This document shows positions 25,073 to 31,762 of a DNA stretch of 64,000 nucleotides, piece by piece. How positions within the stretch are numbered: position 1 is the first letter of the stretch; the number at the start of each line of letters is the position of its first letter. Under the pieces are notes generated by a model. That model did not search any database, was not told the origin of the DNA, and worked only from the letters and a program-made list of their open reading frames with translations. Source of the stretch: CAYYMZ01 sp964473025 (GTDB taxonomy: Bacteria > Patescibacteriota > UBA1384 > DTJR01); contig CAYYMZ010000002.1 in NCBI GenBank assembly GCA_964473025.1, forward strand, positions 12,854 to 76,853. Reading direction: 5' to 3'. The position numbers and the translations under genes were made by a program.

Positions 25073-25100
25073 GCGTGTATACCAATTTCACCACTTCGGC
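25073..25100 (-). pseudogene. 5' half of a split tRNA-Leu
   Basis: Minus strand starts GCCGAAGTGGTGAAATTGG and continues TATACACGC, a normal tRNA-Leu 5' end through the D-arm. GCCGAAG matches the acceptor of the 3' half at 24861. GTATACACGC is repeated 35-40 nt downstream, before CCCCGTATAAA, which is nearly complementary to TTTAACGGGG on the other side of the nested tRNA. Confidence 0.6.
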
Positions 25101-25112
25101 ACTGATTTTCAA

Positions 25113-25202
25113 GGAATATTCGCGAGCTCCATCTCGCAAAGCCATGGCCTTGCGGCCACTGGCTCCTGAAGCCAGCGCGTCTACCAATTTCGCCACCTGC
25201 CC
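25113..25202 (-). pseudogene. tRNA-Leu(CAG) truncated and fused to a tail-element fragment
   Basis: The 5' part (25146-25202) is an apparently normal tRNA-Leu: acceptor GGGCAGG, anticodon stem CTGGC/GCCAG with loop TTCAGGA, variable arm GGCCGCAAGGCC. The T-arm and 3' acceptor are missing. Instead 25113-25141 carries GCGAGATGGAGCTCGCGAAT plus ATTCC, which matches the inside of element E5 (47868-47897) closely. It cannot form a tRNA as it stands. Confidence 0.6.
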
Positions 25203-25246
25203 TTTTTCTCCTTATAACAGTACTATAAACCGAGTACTTTGTCTAT

Positions 25247-25317
25247 TCCCGCACCAGAGGGCATTCAACTCTTCATCTAGCGGCAGAAATACACGATAAA
25301 AAGCCCTCGGTGCGGGA
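25247..25317. repeat. Long inverted repeat downstream of the peptide-binding protein gene
   Basis: 25247-25262 and 25303-25317 pair over 15 bp with a single bulged A, separated by 40 nt. On the minus strand the first arm is followed by CTTTTTATCG. It could end transcription of the gene at 25368-26711 or be an RNA domain; I cannot tell. Confidence 0.55.
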
Positions 25318-25367
25318 TTTCGCAAATTATCAAAGCGTAATGCTTAACTGCTGTCGGGAGAACTCAC

Positions 25368-26711
25368 CTAGAACAACTTTTGGTTCAGGTACCAGTTTAA
25401 GATAAAATTAAATCTATCTGTTTCTAAGGCCATGGCTTTAGGAAGTGAAAATCCTTTAACGCGCGCTGCGACCGCATAGGTTCCGTCAATATTTTTGTAT
25501 TCAATCGCAACTTTTTCATCATTAACAAGAGATTTGATTTTATCCAATATTTCTTGCCTTTTACCCGCATCGTCAGTAGAGCGATATTCCTCGCAAAGGC
25601 GGTCAATATCGGCATTGGCTAACTCGGCGAAGTTTTGCCCCGTGCCAGTACGATTATCCGAGTGCCAGAGAAGATATGGATCGTAGGAGGAACCTTCGTT
25701 AATTAAAATATAGAGCATGTCGTAATTGCGCTTGGGTAAATCGGCACTCAAGGCATCTTTAAGCGAAACTTGTCTTACATCGAGCTTGACTCCCGCTTTA
25801 ATCAATTTATCCTTGAGCGCTGCGTATTCGCCATCAACCGTTAGACCGTTAACTTCAAGAACACTTAAAGTGTCGATGCTACTTGGTTTCTCCCCAGACA
25901 AAAGTTGGTTGCGGACATTGGTGGCCTTGAGATAAGGTTTTGAGCTGTTGATAAAAAGGGAGTGCTTTTTATTTAAAGTCACCTTCGCACCTTGCCAACC
26001 TTCGGGAACATTATTTAAATCAAAAGAGCCGGTAATGTTACCTTTGTTTGCCGCGTTTTGCAGACCGTCAGCATTATCATATTTTCGCATCACAAATCTG
26101 TCGAAATATGGTCGCTTTAGATGATAGTCGCTGTTTATTTTAAGGCGAATTTCAGTATCTGTTTTTTTATCTACCTTGTAAGGACCATACGGAAAAAGAG
26201 GAGTGGAAAGTTCGTTTAGAAACTGGCTGTCCGGAGTGGTTAGTTTAAATTCTACGGTCGAGGGATCAATAACCTGTGCCGACGCACCAGATGGCAAATA
26301 GGTCGGGTTTTTCTGCAAGATATCCGTGATGACATATGAAGAAACCTTTGGAATCAAAGTAAATTTGTAGTCGGATTTATCAGAAGACACTTCCCATTTG
26401 GCCGCCAAGTCCGGTAAAATATTGCCCTTTTCGTCCGTGCGCACCAATGCAGCTTTAGTTAAACGCCCCAGATCGATAGTATCTAAATTATTAGTTAGTA
26501 CCCCTTCGATGTAGGTCCCGCCGTTTGCCGGCTCGTGCAAGGCGGCTGAGTTTGCCGCAAGTGCCCATCGCCAAGAGGTGGCTAGAACCAAAACCAAAAG
26601 AATGGCGATCGCGAATTTTTCAACAATTGTAAACGCTGTCCGCCAGTGTTTGAGCGTATAAACAAAATCGTGAATTCTAACGCGCTTGATATCGCGTAAA
26701 GATATTTCCAT
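25368..26711 (-). CDS. Family 5 extracellular solute (peptide)-binding protein, short
   Basis: A 447-residue protein with an N-terminal membrane anchor (about residues 33-52) and the SBP_bac_5 pattern: GGTYIEGVLTNNLDTIDLGR, then LPDLAAKWEVSSDKSDYKFTL split over the first domain, and YDMLYILINEGSSYDPYLLWHS in the second. Such proteins bind oligopeptides for ABC import. It is about 80-100 residues shorter than OppA, and no permease or ATPase gene is nearby. It lies 5 nt after secG, so it depends on the secG promoter. Confidence 0.82.
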   Translation of the reverse strand: MEISLRDIKRVRIHDFVYTLKHWRTAFTIVEKFAIAILLVLVLATSWRWALAANSAALHEPANGGTYIEGVLTNNLDTIDLGRLTKAALVRTDEKGNILPDLAAKWEVSSDKSDYKFTLIPKVSSYVITDILQKNPTYLPSGASAQVIDPSTVEFKLTTPDSQFLNELSTPLFPYGPYKVDKKTDTEIRLKINSDYHLKRPYFDRFVMRKYDNADGLQNAANKGNITGSFDLNNVPEGWQGAKVTLNKKHSLFINSSKPYLKATNVRNQLLSGEKPSSIDTLSVLEVNGLTVDGEYAALKDKLIKAGVKLDVRQVSLKDALSADLPKRNYDMLYILINEGSSYDPYLLWHSDNRTGTGQNFAELANADIDRLCEEYRSTDDAGKRQEILDKIKSLVNDEKVAIEYKNIDGTYAVAARVKGFSLPKAMALETDRFNFILNWYLNQKLF

Positions 26712-26716
26712 TTAAA

Positions 26717-26950
26717 TTAGCCCTGGATTTTCAACCTTAAAAATAGGTGTAATAGAACACTGACAACCAATATCACCGCGAAGGCGATAGTGGCGTTAAA
26801 AAGAATTTTCTCAATTCCCCTTTTAGAGCGATAAACATTTGACCCGGAGGCAAAAACGCCTCCCAAGCCTGTTCCGCGGTGTTGCAGAAGCACTGAGGTA
26901 ATCAGCAAAAATGAGATAAAGAATTCTATCCAAACTAATGCTTTTAACAT
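26717..26950 (-). CDS. secG: Protein translocase subunit SecG
   Basis: A 77-residue protein with two membrane helices and the signature loop SVLLQHRGTGLGGVFASGSN, followed by the RGIEKILFNATIAFA second helix. SecG is the small auxiliary subunit of SecYEG, serving SecA (encoded at the left edge). Start ATG at 26950, only a few bases after the predicted transcription start, so the mRNA is leaderless or nearly so. Confidence 0.92.
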   Translation of the reverse strand: MLKALVWIEFFISFLLITSVLLQHRGTGLGGVFASGSNVYRSKRGIEKILFNATIAFAVILVVSVLLHLFLRLKIQG

Positions 26951-26959
26951 AGCGACACT

Positions 26960-26987
26960 ATATTACAGGACTAAAAAAGCTTGTCAA
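26960..26987 (-). promoter_or_regulatory. Promoter of secG
   Basis: Minus-strand TTGACA, 16-nt spacer, TAATAT. The expected start of transcription is within about 5 nt of the secG ATG. Confidence 0.68.
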
Positions 26988-26998
26988 GCCCCAAATCC

Positions 26999-27017
26999 CC
27001 ACCTGTTAAACAGGTGG
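26999..27017. repeat. Palindrome between two divergent promoters
   Basis: CCACCTGT-TAA-ACAGGTGG, a perfect 8-bp inverted repeat lying 12 nt upstream of the secG -35 box and 42 nt upstream of the promoter at 27059. It could be an operator; there is no other support. Confidence 0.4.
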
Positions 27018-27058
27018 CAAATTAAAAAATGTGCAATAGCTACAGCAAAGTATTATAT

Positions 27059-27087
27059 TTGACCGAACCCATGTGTCATCCTATAAT
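27059..27087 (+). promoter_or_regulatory. Promoter of the LAGLIDADG-like gene / tRNA-Gly
   Basis: TTGACC, a 17-nt spacer and a perfect TATAAT. The predicted start point coincides with the A of the ATG at 27094, giving a leaderless mRNA that runs into tRNA-Gly. Confidence 0.78.
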
Positions 27088-27093
27088 AAGATT

Positions 27094-27768
27094 ATGAGAA
27101 GAACCGATCATGATGAGGCAATAAGTTTGAGGAAAAAAGGATTCAGTTACAACGCTATTAATAGACGGCTTGGTATACCTAAAAGTACCATTTCGAATTG
27201 GTTTTCAAAAACCGATTGGTCAAAAAAAATTGAAAACACTCTTTCTGAGAAACAAAAAATGGCTTCTTCCGCAAATGCCAAGAAAATGGTGCTACAAAAT
27301 AAAATTAATTTTAGAAAAAAAATTTCTAGCTTTAGAAATTCGGCAAAAAAAGAATATGAAATATTGAAAAACGATCCATTGTTAAAAGCAGGATTAATGC
27401 TCTATCTCGGGGAGGGCGATAACAAGTTCGACAATTCTTTAGTACGATTATCAAATATCAATCCTAAGATAATCAGTATATTTACAGTTTTTCTAAAACA
27501 TGTTTGCAGGATTAATATTGAAAAAATACGGTCGACTATGATCTTATATAAGGATTTGGACGAGAAAGATTGTAAGAAATATTGGAATCAATTTTTAGGT
27601 TTGCCTATTGAAAATTTCTATAAAACACAATATATTATAGGACGGCATAAGAAGCGAAAATTAAGCTATGGGATTTGCAACATTTCAGTCAGCGATAGGG
27701 AATTGAAAGAAAAGATCTTCGTTTGGACTGAAATGATATGCGAAGAATTAATTAATAAGCGGGTGTAG
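27094..27768 (+). CDS. HTH plus LAGLIDADG-like homing-endonuclease-type protein
   Basis: A 224-residue protein. The N-terminus is a helix-turn-helix (SLRKKGFSYNAINRRLGIPK then STISNWF, about residues 9-36). Near residue 105 LLKAGLMLYLGEGDNK fits the LAGLIDADG helix with an acidic catalytic residue, followed by VRLSNINPKII as in such nucleases. The start ATG at 27094 is chosen because the promoter would begin transcription there; an in-frame GTG at 27073 overlaps the -10 box. The stop codon lies inside tRNA-Gly, a 10-nt overlap. Function as a homing nuclease is an inference. Confidence 0.5.
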   Translation: MRRTDHDEAISLRKKGFSYNAINRRLGIPKSTISNWFSKTDWSKKIENTLSEKQKMASSANAKKMVLQNKINFRKKISSFRNSAKKEYEILKNDPLLKAGLMLYLGEGDNKFDNSLVRLSNINPKIISIFTVFLKHVCRINIEKIRSTMILYKDLDEKDCKKYWNQFLGLPIENFYKTQYIIGRHKKRKLSYGICNISVSDRELKEKIFVWTEMICEELINKRV

Positions 27769-27833
27769 TTCAGTGGTAGAATGCGATCTTGCCAAGATCG
27801 AGGTCGGCGGTTCGAATCCGCTCACCCGCTCCA
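27759..27833 (+). tRNA. tRNA-Gly(GCC)
   Basis: 75 nt with CCA; acceptor GCGGGTG, anticodon loop TTGCCAA, T-loop TTCGAAT. The preceding coding region ends inside its acceptor/D-arm junction. No tail element follows; instead there is a small hairpin (GCCGC ... GCGGT) and about 150 nt of unexplained sequence. Confidence 0.95.
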
Positions 27834-27991
27834 GAAAAATGAATTTAAACAAAGCCGCCAAAAGCGGTCTTTATCCCACACCCTTTTACATAAAAGGATG
27901 ATGGGATTTCGCTCCCGAGATACATAGTAATAGGTTTATGATCCTGCGAAGGGAGCTTTATTTTTGCCCTAAACCTGATACAATTTTAGAT

Positions 27992-28351
27992 ATGGAAATA
28001 CCCGAAGAAGCAAAAACTTTACTGGCAAAAGGCGATGTATATTTTGCAACAACTGACGGGCTTTGGCCCAACATCACTATCACCGCAAGTGGGGTTGTGA
28101 TATCCGAAGACGAACTTTTGATTAGTGACTGCGCGATGACAAAGGCAAAAGAAAATATTCTAAAAAATCCAAATTGTTGCATTGAGGCGTATGACCCAAA
28201 AATCGAAGTTGGATATAAGGCATTCGGAAAAGCTACATACCATAGCGAAAAAGAAAAGGTTGACATCGCGAAAAAACGGCTTGAGGGAGAACCATTTGAA
28301 CCTAAGGGTGCGGTTATTATAAAAATAGATAAAATTTTTAAAGTAGAATAA
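27992..28351 (+). CDS. Pyridoxamine 5'-phosphate oxidase-fold (flavin-binding) protein
   Basis: A 119-residue split-barrel protein: EEAKTLLAKGDVYFATTDGLWPNI and DELLISDCAMTKAKENILKNPNCCIEAY follow the PNPOx-like family, whose members bind FMN or F420 and reduce small substrates. No substrate can be assigned. An extended -10 (TG-A-TACAAT, 27976-27984) ends 7 nt before the ATG, so the mRNA is leaderless. The TAA stop abuts tRNA-Cys with no gap, so the two share a transcript. Confidence 0.78.
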   Translation: MEIPEEAKTLLAKGDVYFATTDGLWPNITITASGVVISEDELLISDCAMTKAKENILKNPNCCIEAYDPKIEVGYKAFGKATYHSEKEKVDIAKKRLEGEPFEPKGAVIIKIDKIFKVE

Positions 28352-28425
28352 GGCCTGGTGGCGGAGTGGTTACGCAGCGGTCTGCAAAACCGTTCACGCC
28401 GGTTCAATTCCGGCCCAGGCCTCCA
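28352..28425 (+). tRNA. tRNA-Cys(GCA)
   Basis: 74 nt with CCA; acceptor GGCCTGG, anticodon loop CTGCAAA, T-loop TTCAATT. It starts directly after the stop codon of the upstream gene. Its last 21 nt are duplicated exactly at 28720-28740, beyond a GIY-YIG gene. Confidence 0.95.
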
Positions 28426-28740
28426 CACCCATGTATTATGTATATACTTTAAAATGCGCTAATAATGATTTATATATTGGTAGTTGTAAGGATTTAAAAA
28501 TAGGTTCGACCAACATATCATACGGAAAAGTAATATCAACTAGAGGAAAAAGACCTGTTAAGTTGGTTTATTACGAGGCATACTTAAGTAAGACGTATGC
28601 TTTAAAAAGAGAAAAAAGATTGAAAGAGCATAAGGCTAAGTCTGAATTAAAAGAACAAATAGGAATACATGGCCCGGCGTGAGCAGGTTTCACGCGAAGC
28701 GTGATCACGCTTCGCGTGACAATTCCGGCCCAGGCCTCCA
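28426..28740 (+). mobile_element. tRNA-tail element carrying a GIY-YIG gene (E6)
   Basis: The insert (28426-28719) lies between the 21-nt tail of tRNA-Cys (28405-28425) and its exact copy (28720-28740). It contains a GIY-YIG nuclease gene starting 5 nt after CCA, a small hairpin GCGTGA/TCACGC with a GCAG loop (from 28678), a perfect 30-nt palindrome (28690-28719) and ends GTGA before the tail copy, like E1-E5. It therefore looks like a protein-coding relative of the small elements. Confidence 0.7.
28431..28682 (+). CDS. GIY-YIG nuclease-family protein, catalytic helix altered by paired frameshifts
   Basis: An 83-residue protein of the small stand-alone GIY-YIG group: MYYVYTLKC ... LYIGS is the GIY-YIG motif, and PVKLVYYEAYLSKTYALKRE with the metal-binding glutamate follows. 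The catalytic helix normally reads DLKxRxxxH; here the frame gives DLKIGSTNISY. Adding one A to the A5 run at 28496-28500 yields DLKNRFDQH, and one base less before GKV restores the frame. So the Arg and His are encoded but out of frame. The ATG is 5 nt after the tRNA-Cys CCA, so 3' processing of the tRNA would leave a nearly leaderless mRNA. Confidence 0.8.
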   Translation: MYYVYTLKCANNDLYIGSCKDLKIGSTNISYGKVISTRGKRPVKLVYYEAYLSKTYALKREKRLKEHKAKSELKEQIGIHGPA

Positions 28741-28741
28741 C

Positions 28742-28801
28742 TTCGTCCCTTTTGGGACTCAGTGTAAACTGTATTCGTCCTTCGAGGATTCAGTGTAAAC
28801 T
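28742..28801 (+). repeat. Two tandem hairpin repeats
   Basis: TTCGTCCC-tttt-GGGACTCAG and TTCGTCCT-tcg-AGGATTCAG, each followed by TGTAAACT. The stem bases differ between copies but pairing is kept (C-G to T-A). They begin right after the tail copy of tRNA-Cys and resemble a REP-like motif seen in alaS here (CTTCG...CTCAG). Confidence 0.65.
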
Positions 28802-28812
28802 AAATTTAAATT

Positions 28813-29148
28813 ATGAGTAAAAAAAACAAAAAGAAATTACGAAAGATCTTAAGGCAGCAGGCCCAGCAAGCGGCTATGCACACGGCTCCTCCCGAAACGC
28901 CTGTGCAAAATACCGCTTCAGAAAATGTCGCAAAGACAAGCGTTTCAGCACCTACCGCAGTCACTGAGGTTCAAAAACCGGTATCCGATGAAGATTCTAA
29001 GGAAGTAAAACATGAAATTCGAAAAATTCTTTTGACGATGTTAATTCTTTTCGCCATCATCGTTGGAGTTTATTTCGTTAACATCAAAACTGACTTTATT
29101 TTGAAACTTGGAGAGTGGGCCACTCACCTCCTCAATATAAATGTCTGA
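28813..29148 (+). CDS. Small single-pass membrane protein, unknown
   Basis: A 111-residue protein with a lysine/arginine-rich N-terminus (MSKKNKKKLRKILRQQ), a Pro/Thr/Ala linker (~20-62) and one membrane helix near the C-terminus (~73-92), then a short external tail. I recognise no family. There is no obvious SD before the ATG at 28813. It is convergent with the gene at 29201. Confidence 0.5.
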   Translation: MSKKNKKKLRKILRQQAQQAAMHTAPPETPVQNTASENVAKTSVSAPTAVTEVQKPVSDEDSKEVKHEIRKILLTMLILFAIIVGVYFVNIKTDFILKLGEWATHLLNINV

Positions 29149-29200
29149 AAATAACTCAAAAGGCAAAAATCAAAACCAGATCGGTTTTTTGACTTATTTT

Positions 29201-30664
29201 CTAGATCCTGTTCCAGGGTCTTTCGGGATGCTTTGAGACAATATAATCAAACCGGTCGATCGAGGCGCCCGTCGTACTGTCGGTTAAAGGGGTGCCTCCA
29301 GTGTAAACCGTATCCTGGGAATCGCCGAACTGGTTTAAACCATTTTTAGCTATCCAGCTCTCAATATTATTCCTTTCCTGTGCGCTTAAAAGATCGCCCG
29401 GAGCAACAATATTTGAACCAGGGAAGATCAGGGCGACTTTTTTTGTTGAGCTAATTGTGAGACCGGAAAACGGATTTAGGGTTGAATCTAGAGGTAAAAC
29501 CTGATATTCGAGCAGGTTCGCCAAATTGTTTTGAACGCCGCTTGAGTCGGTAAACGATTTGTAGGCAACGATATAAGGAACTGATAAGACCTGGTTATCG
29601 ATTGCAGCTTTAAGGGAATAGACGTTGCCTGAGGCGCTGCCATCATCGGCGATTTCCCGAACTAATATTTTATCCCCTGATAAAATAATTCTCTTAGGAT
29701 AAGGGTTGCCGATCTGGTTCCAACCGATATTTAGGTTAACGGTATAGGCGTCGTTAATGTTAGTTTCAACCCGGGTTTCGGGAAGCGAATACTCGCCTCC
29801 GGCGCTGTCAAAAATCCAGAATCCCGCTCCCGGTTTGATGTAGCTTGAATTTTCGTCTTTGTTTAAATCAATATACTCGGCGGTTTCCGATTTATAATAA
29901 TAAGCCCACCTGTCTTTAAGCGATGAGAGAAATTCCTTGATTGACCCCGGCGTAAAGACGTAAGGCAAGGTAATATAGTTGTAGCCCGGACGCAATTTAA
30001 GATTTGCCTGATCGGCGAGCTTTGCCTGAAAGGACTCGTAACCGACTTGAGTTTGACCGGTGATCTTATCGCACGTCTTAAGCCCCAAGGTTCCGCAAGA
30101 AACCTTTTCGTATTTTGGCAAAAAGTATTTTGCTTCAATTTTAAAATCATTCAGTACTGTTCCCGATATGACCGCATTAACCTGTTGCGACTTTGTTTGT
30201 TTTCCGCCTAACGGCCCGATATTCCAATAAAAACCAGCGGTGTCATCTCTGGCAAACAGGGCCATTTCCGTGGGATTGAGGACTCTCAAATACCCGGCAT
30301 CTGTCTCTGAAATATTTTGCACGAGATTGACCGTTTTGGATAAATCAGCACCCTGACTTGCAACCAAAAGATAACCCGGGGGAATATCCTTATTTGTCTT
30401 GTTTGTTACAGAGATGGTAGCCGATATCTCGTTGCCCGATTTTATTTCTTGGGGGAAACCGCTAATTTCAACGGTCGCGGTAAGCCCACTTGACGCCACA
30501 TCAGCCGAAACGGTTCTAAACTTTAGCGCATAGACAATAACCAATATCAAAACTAATCCAGCAAGAACCCCGATTGTCCAATAAAGTTTTCTTGGGGTCT
30601 TGCGGGATTCTTCTTTTTTTTCGAATTCTGGCGCTACGGGAAGCAGCGCGAAAGGATCCCTCAT
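29201..30664 (-). CDS. Membrane-anchored extracellular protein, unknown
   Basis: A 487-residue protein with a 26-residue cytoplasmic head, one membrane helix (~28-47) and a large external part. The first external section (TVEISGFPQEIKSGNEISAT then ISVTNKTNKDIPPGY) looks like an Ig-like or CARDB-type beta sandwich. A repeated theme GYNYITLPYVF / GWNQIGNPYP with FWIFDSAGG occurs in secreted proteins of this sort. Function unknown; probably a surface or cell-wall protein. It lies next to a sortase and its substrate. Confidence 0.5.
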   Translation of the reverse strand: MRDPFALLPVAPEFEKKEESRKTPRKLYWTIGVLAGLVLILVIVYALKFRTVSADVASSGLTATVEISGFPQEIKSGNEISATISVTNKTNKDIPPGYLLVASQGADLSKTVNLVQNISETDAGYLRVLNPTEMALFARDDTAGFYWNIGPLGGKQTKSQQVNAVISGTVLNDFKIEAKYFLPKYEKVSCGTLGLKTCDKITGQTQVGYESFQAKLADQANLKLRPGYNYITLPYVFTPGSIKEFLSSLKDRWAYYYKSETAEYIDLNKDENSSYIKPGAGFWIFDSAGGEYSLPETRVETNINDAYTVNLNIGWNQIGNPYPKRIILSGDKILVREIADDGSASGNVYSLKAAIDNQVLSVPYIVAYKSFTDSSGVQNNLANLLEYQVLPLDSTLNPFSGLTISSTKKVALIFPGSNIVAPGDLLSAQERNNIESWIAKNGLNQFGDSQDTVYTGGTPLTDSTTGASIDRFDYIVSKHPERPWNRI

Positions 30665-30716
30665 ACAAAATTATTATAGCAGTTAAAATCTAAAACGGTA
30701 AAGCTAAAAGTACGCT

Positions 30717-31034
30717 TTACAGGGAATATTTCTTAGAATCAAAATATTTTTTAATTGAGAAAATACCCAGGCCGCCCAACAGAGACAGGCCGATTAAAAT
30801 ATAAACCTCCGGACCAGTTTCGGCATCATCGGTAACGGTCTGGGCGGAAACTTTGGTGGGAGTAACGGTAACAAAAACAGTTGAGGCCGTAGCCGTTGCC
30901 TCGACCGTTGCCGTACCGGTTTCGTCTAGGGTTGGAAAATCAAAACCCGGTGGTTGGGCGCTTTGTGCGTGAGCAAAAAGCACTCCCAAACCCACAAAAA
31001 GAACAACCGCAAGATAAATAGTTATTTTCTTCAT
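30717..31034 (-). CDS. Small secreted protein with sortase-type sorting signal
   Basis: A 105-residue protein: signal peptide (MKKITIYLAVVLFVGLGVLF to about AHAQ), a Thr/Val-rich central part, and a C-terminal sorting signal made of ETGPE, a hydrophobic helix (VYILIGLSLLGGLGIF) and a basic tail (KKYFDSKK). A TG-containing motif, helix and basic tail is the layout of sortase substrates. A sortase gene follows directly (31106-31762), so this is its likely substrate. Confidence 0.62.
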   Translation of the reverse strand: MKKITIYLAVVLFVGLGVLFAHAQSAQPPGFDFPTLDETGTATVEATATASTVFVTVTPTKVSAQTVTDDAETGPEVYILIGLSLLGGLGIFSIKKYFDSKKYSL

Positions 31035-31105
31035 CTCTTCTTATAATATTTTACACTATTTTTCGAAACATGGCACCTTGGACAGAAAGAAGTATTGGCA
31101 TAAAA

Positions 31106-31762
31106 TTAATCGGATATGGGTTTAGCGATTATTAAAAGCCGCCTTAAGTTTGTACCAACCGGAACACAGGTCATCAGTGTTAACTGCTCAGAATCCGAGA
31201 AGAAATAATCGGCTGCTTTTTTGGGAGAAACCTCCCGTTTTTCTGATACACGATAACGGAATATTTTTCCGTTTGAAGTTATAAGGATTTCGTCACCTTC
31301 CTGCAATTCGGGCAAAAGCGCAAAGACAGTGTTAAGTCCGCCTTCCCTCCACCAGTAATTTGAACTGTGTCCGGTTATAAAAATGTTTTTGTTATCCCCC
31401 GGTTTGCCCGATCCCGCCAAATGAGCTATTTTTTCACTCAAAGCCCCCATAACGTCGCCGGATGGCGTATCCCAATTAACCGATGTTTTTACGCCGATTT
31501 TGGGAATAATCAGCGAATTGTCCCCCAGTTGATTGACCTCTATTTCTTTGGGAATGGCCGCTTGTGATACAGATTGGGGGTTAGTTTTAAAACGGTAGAT
31601 TAATAGATAGGCAGGGAAGTTTATAACCGCAAAAACAAGAGCGGAGAAAAAAAGAATCAAAAATAGATTTGAGAAAACTCGAATAATAATGTGTGGCTTT
31701 TTGATTCTTTCAGGGTTTTTAATCTCATCCAAATCAAAGCCAACCGAATCAAGTAGAGCCAT
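31106..31762 (-). CDS. Sortase (class D/E-like transpeptidase)
   Basis: A 218-residue protein with one N-terminal membrane helix (~28-53) and a sortase barrel. The catalytic His is in ITGHSSNYWW, the Cys in LTLMTCVPVGTN, and the Arg in LRRLLI. It cuts a TG-type signal in the envelope and attaches the protein to a surface acceptor. The neighbouring gene at 30717 encodes a protein with ETGPE-helix-KK. It overlaps the end of the flippase-like gene by 14 nt. Confidence 0.88.
   Translation of the reverse strand: MALLDSVGFDLDEIKNPERIKKPHIIIRVFSNLFLILFFSALVFAVINFPAYLLIYRFKTNPQSVSQAAIPKEIEVNQLGDNSLIIPKIGVKTSVNWDTPSGDVMGALSEKIAHLAGSGKPGDNKNIFITGHSSNYWWREGGLNTVFALLPELQEGDEILITSNGKIFRYRVSEKREVSPKKAADYFFSDSEQLTLMTCVPVGTNLRRLLIIAKPISD

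Noticed and set aside
24861..25100. Group I or group II intron explanation for the split tRNAs
   Set aside because: No intron core helices or intron protein are visible; the inserts are short and contain a complete tRNA.
28742..28801. CRISPR array
   Set aside because: Only two units, 3 nt apart, each a self-contained hairpin; no spacers and no cas genes in the window.
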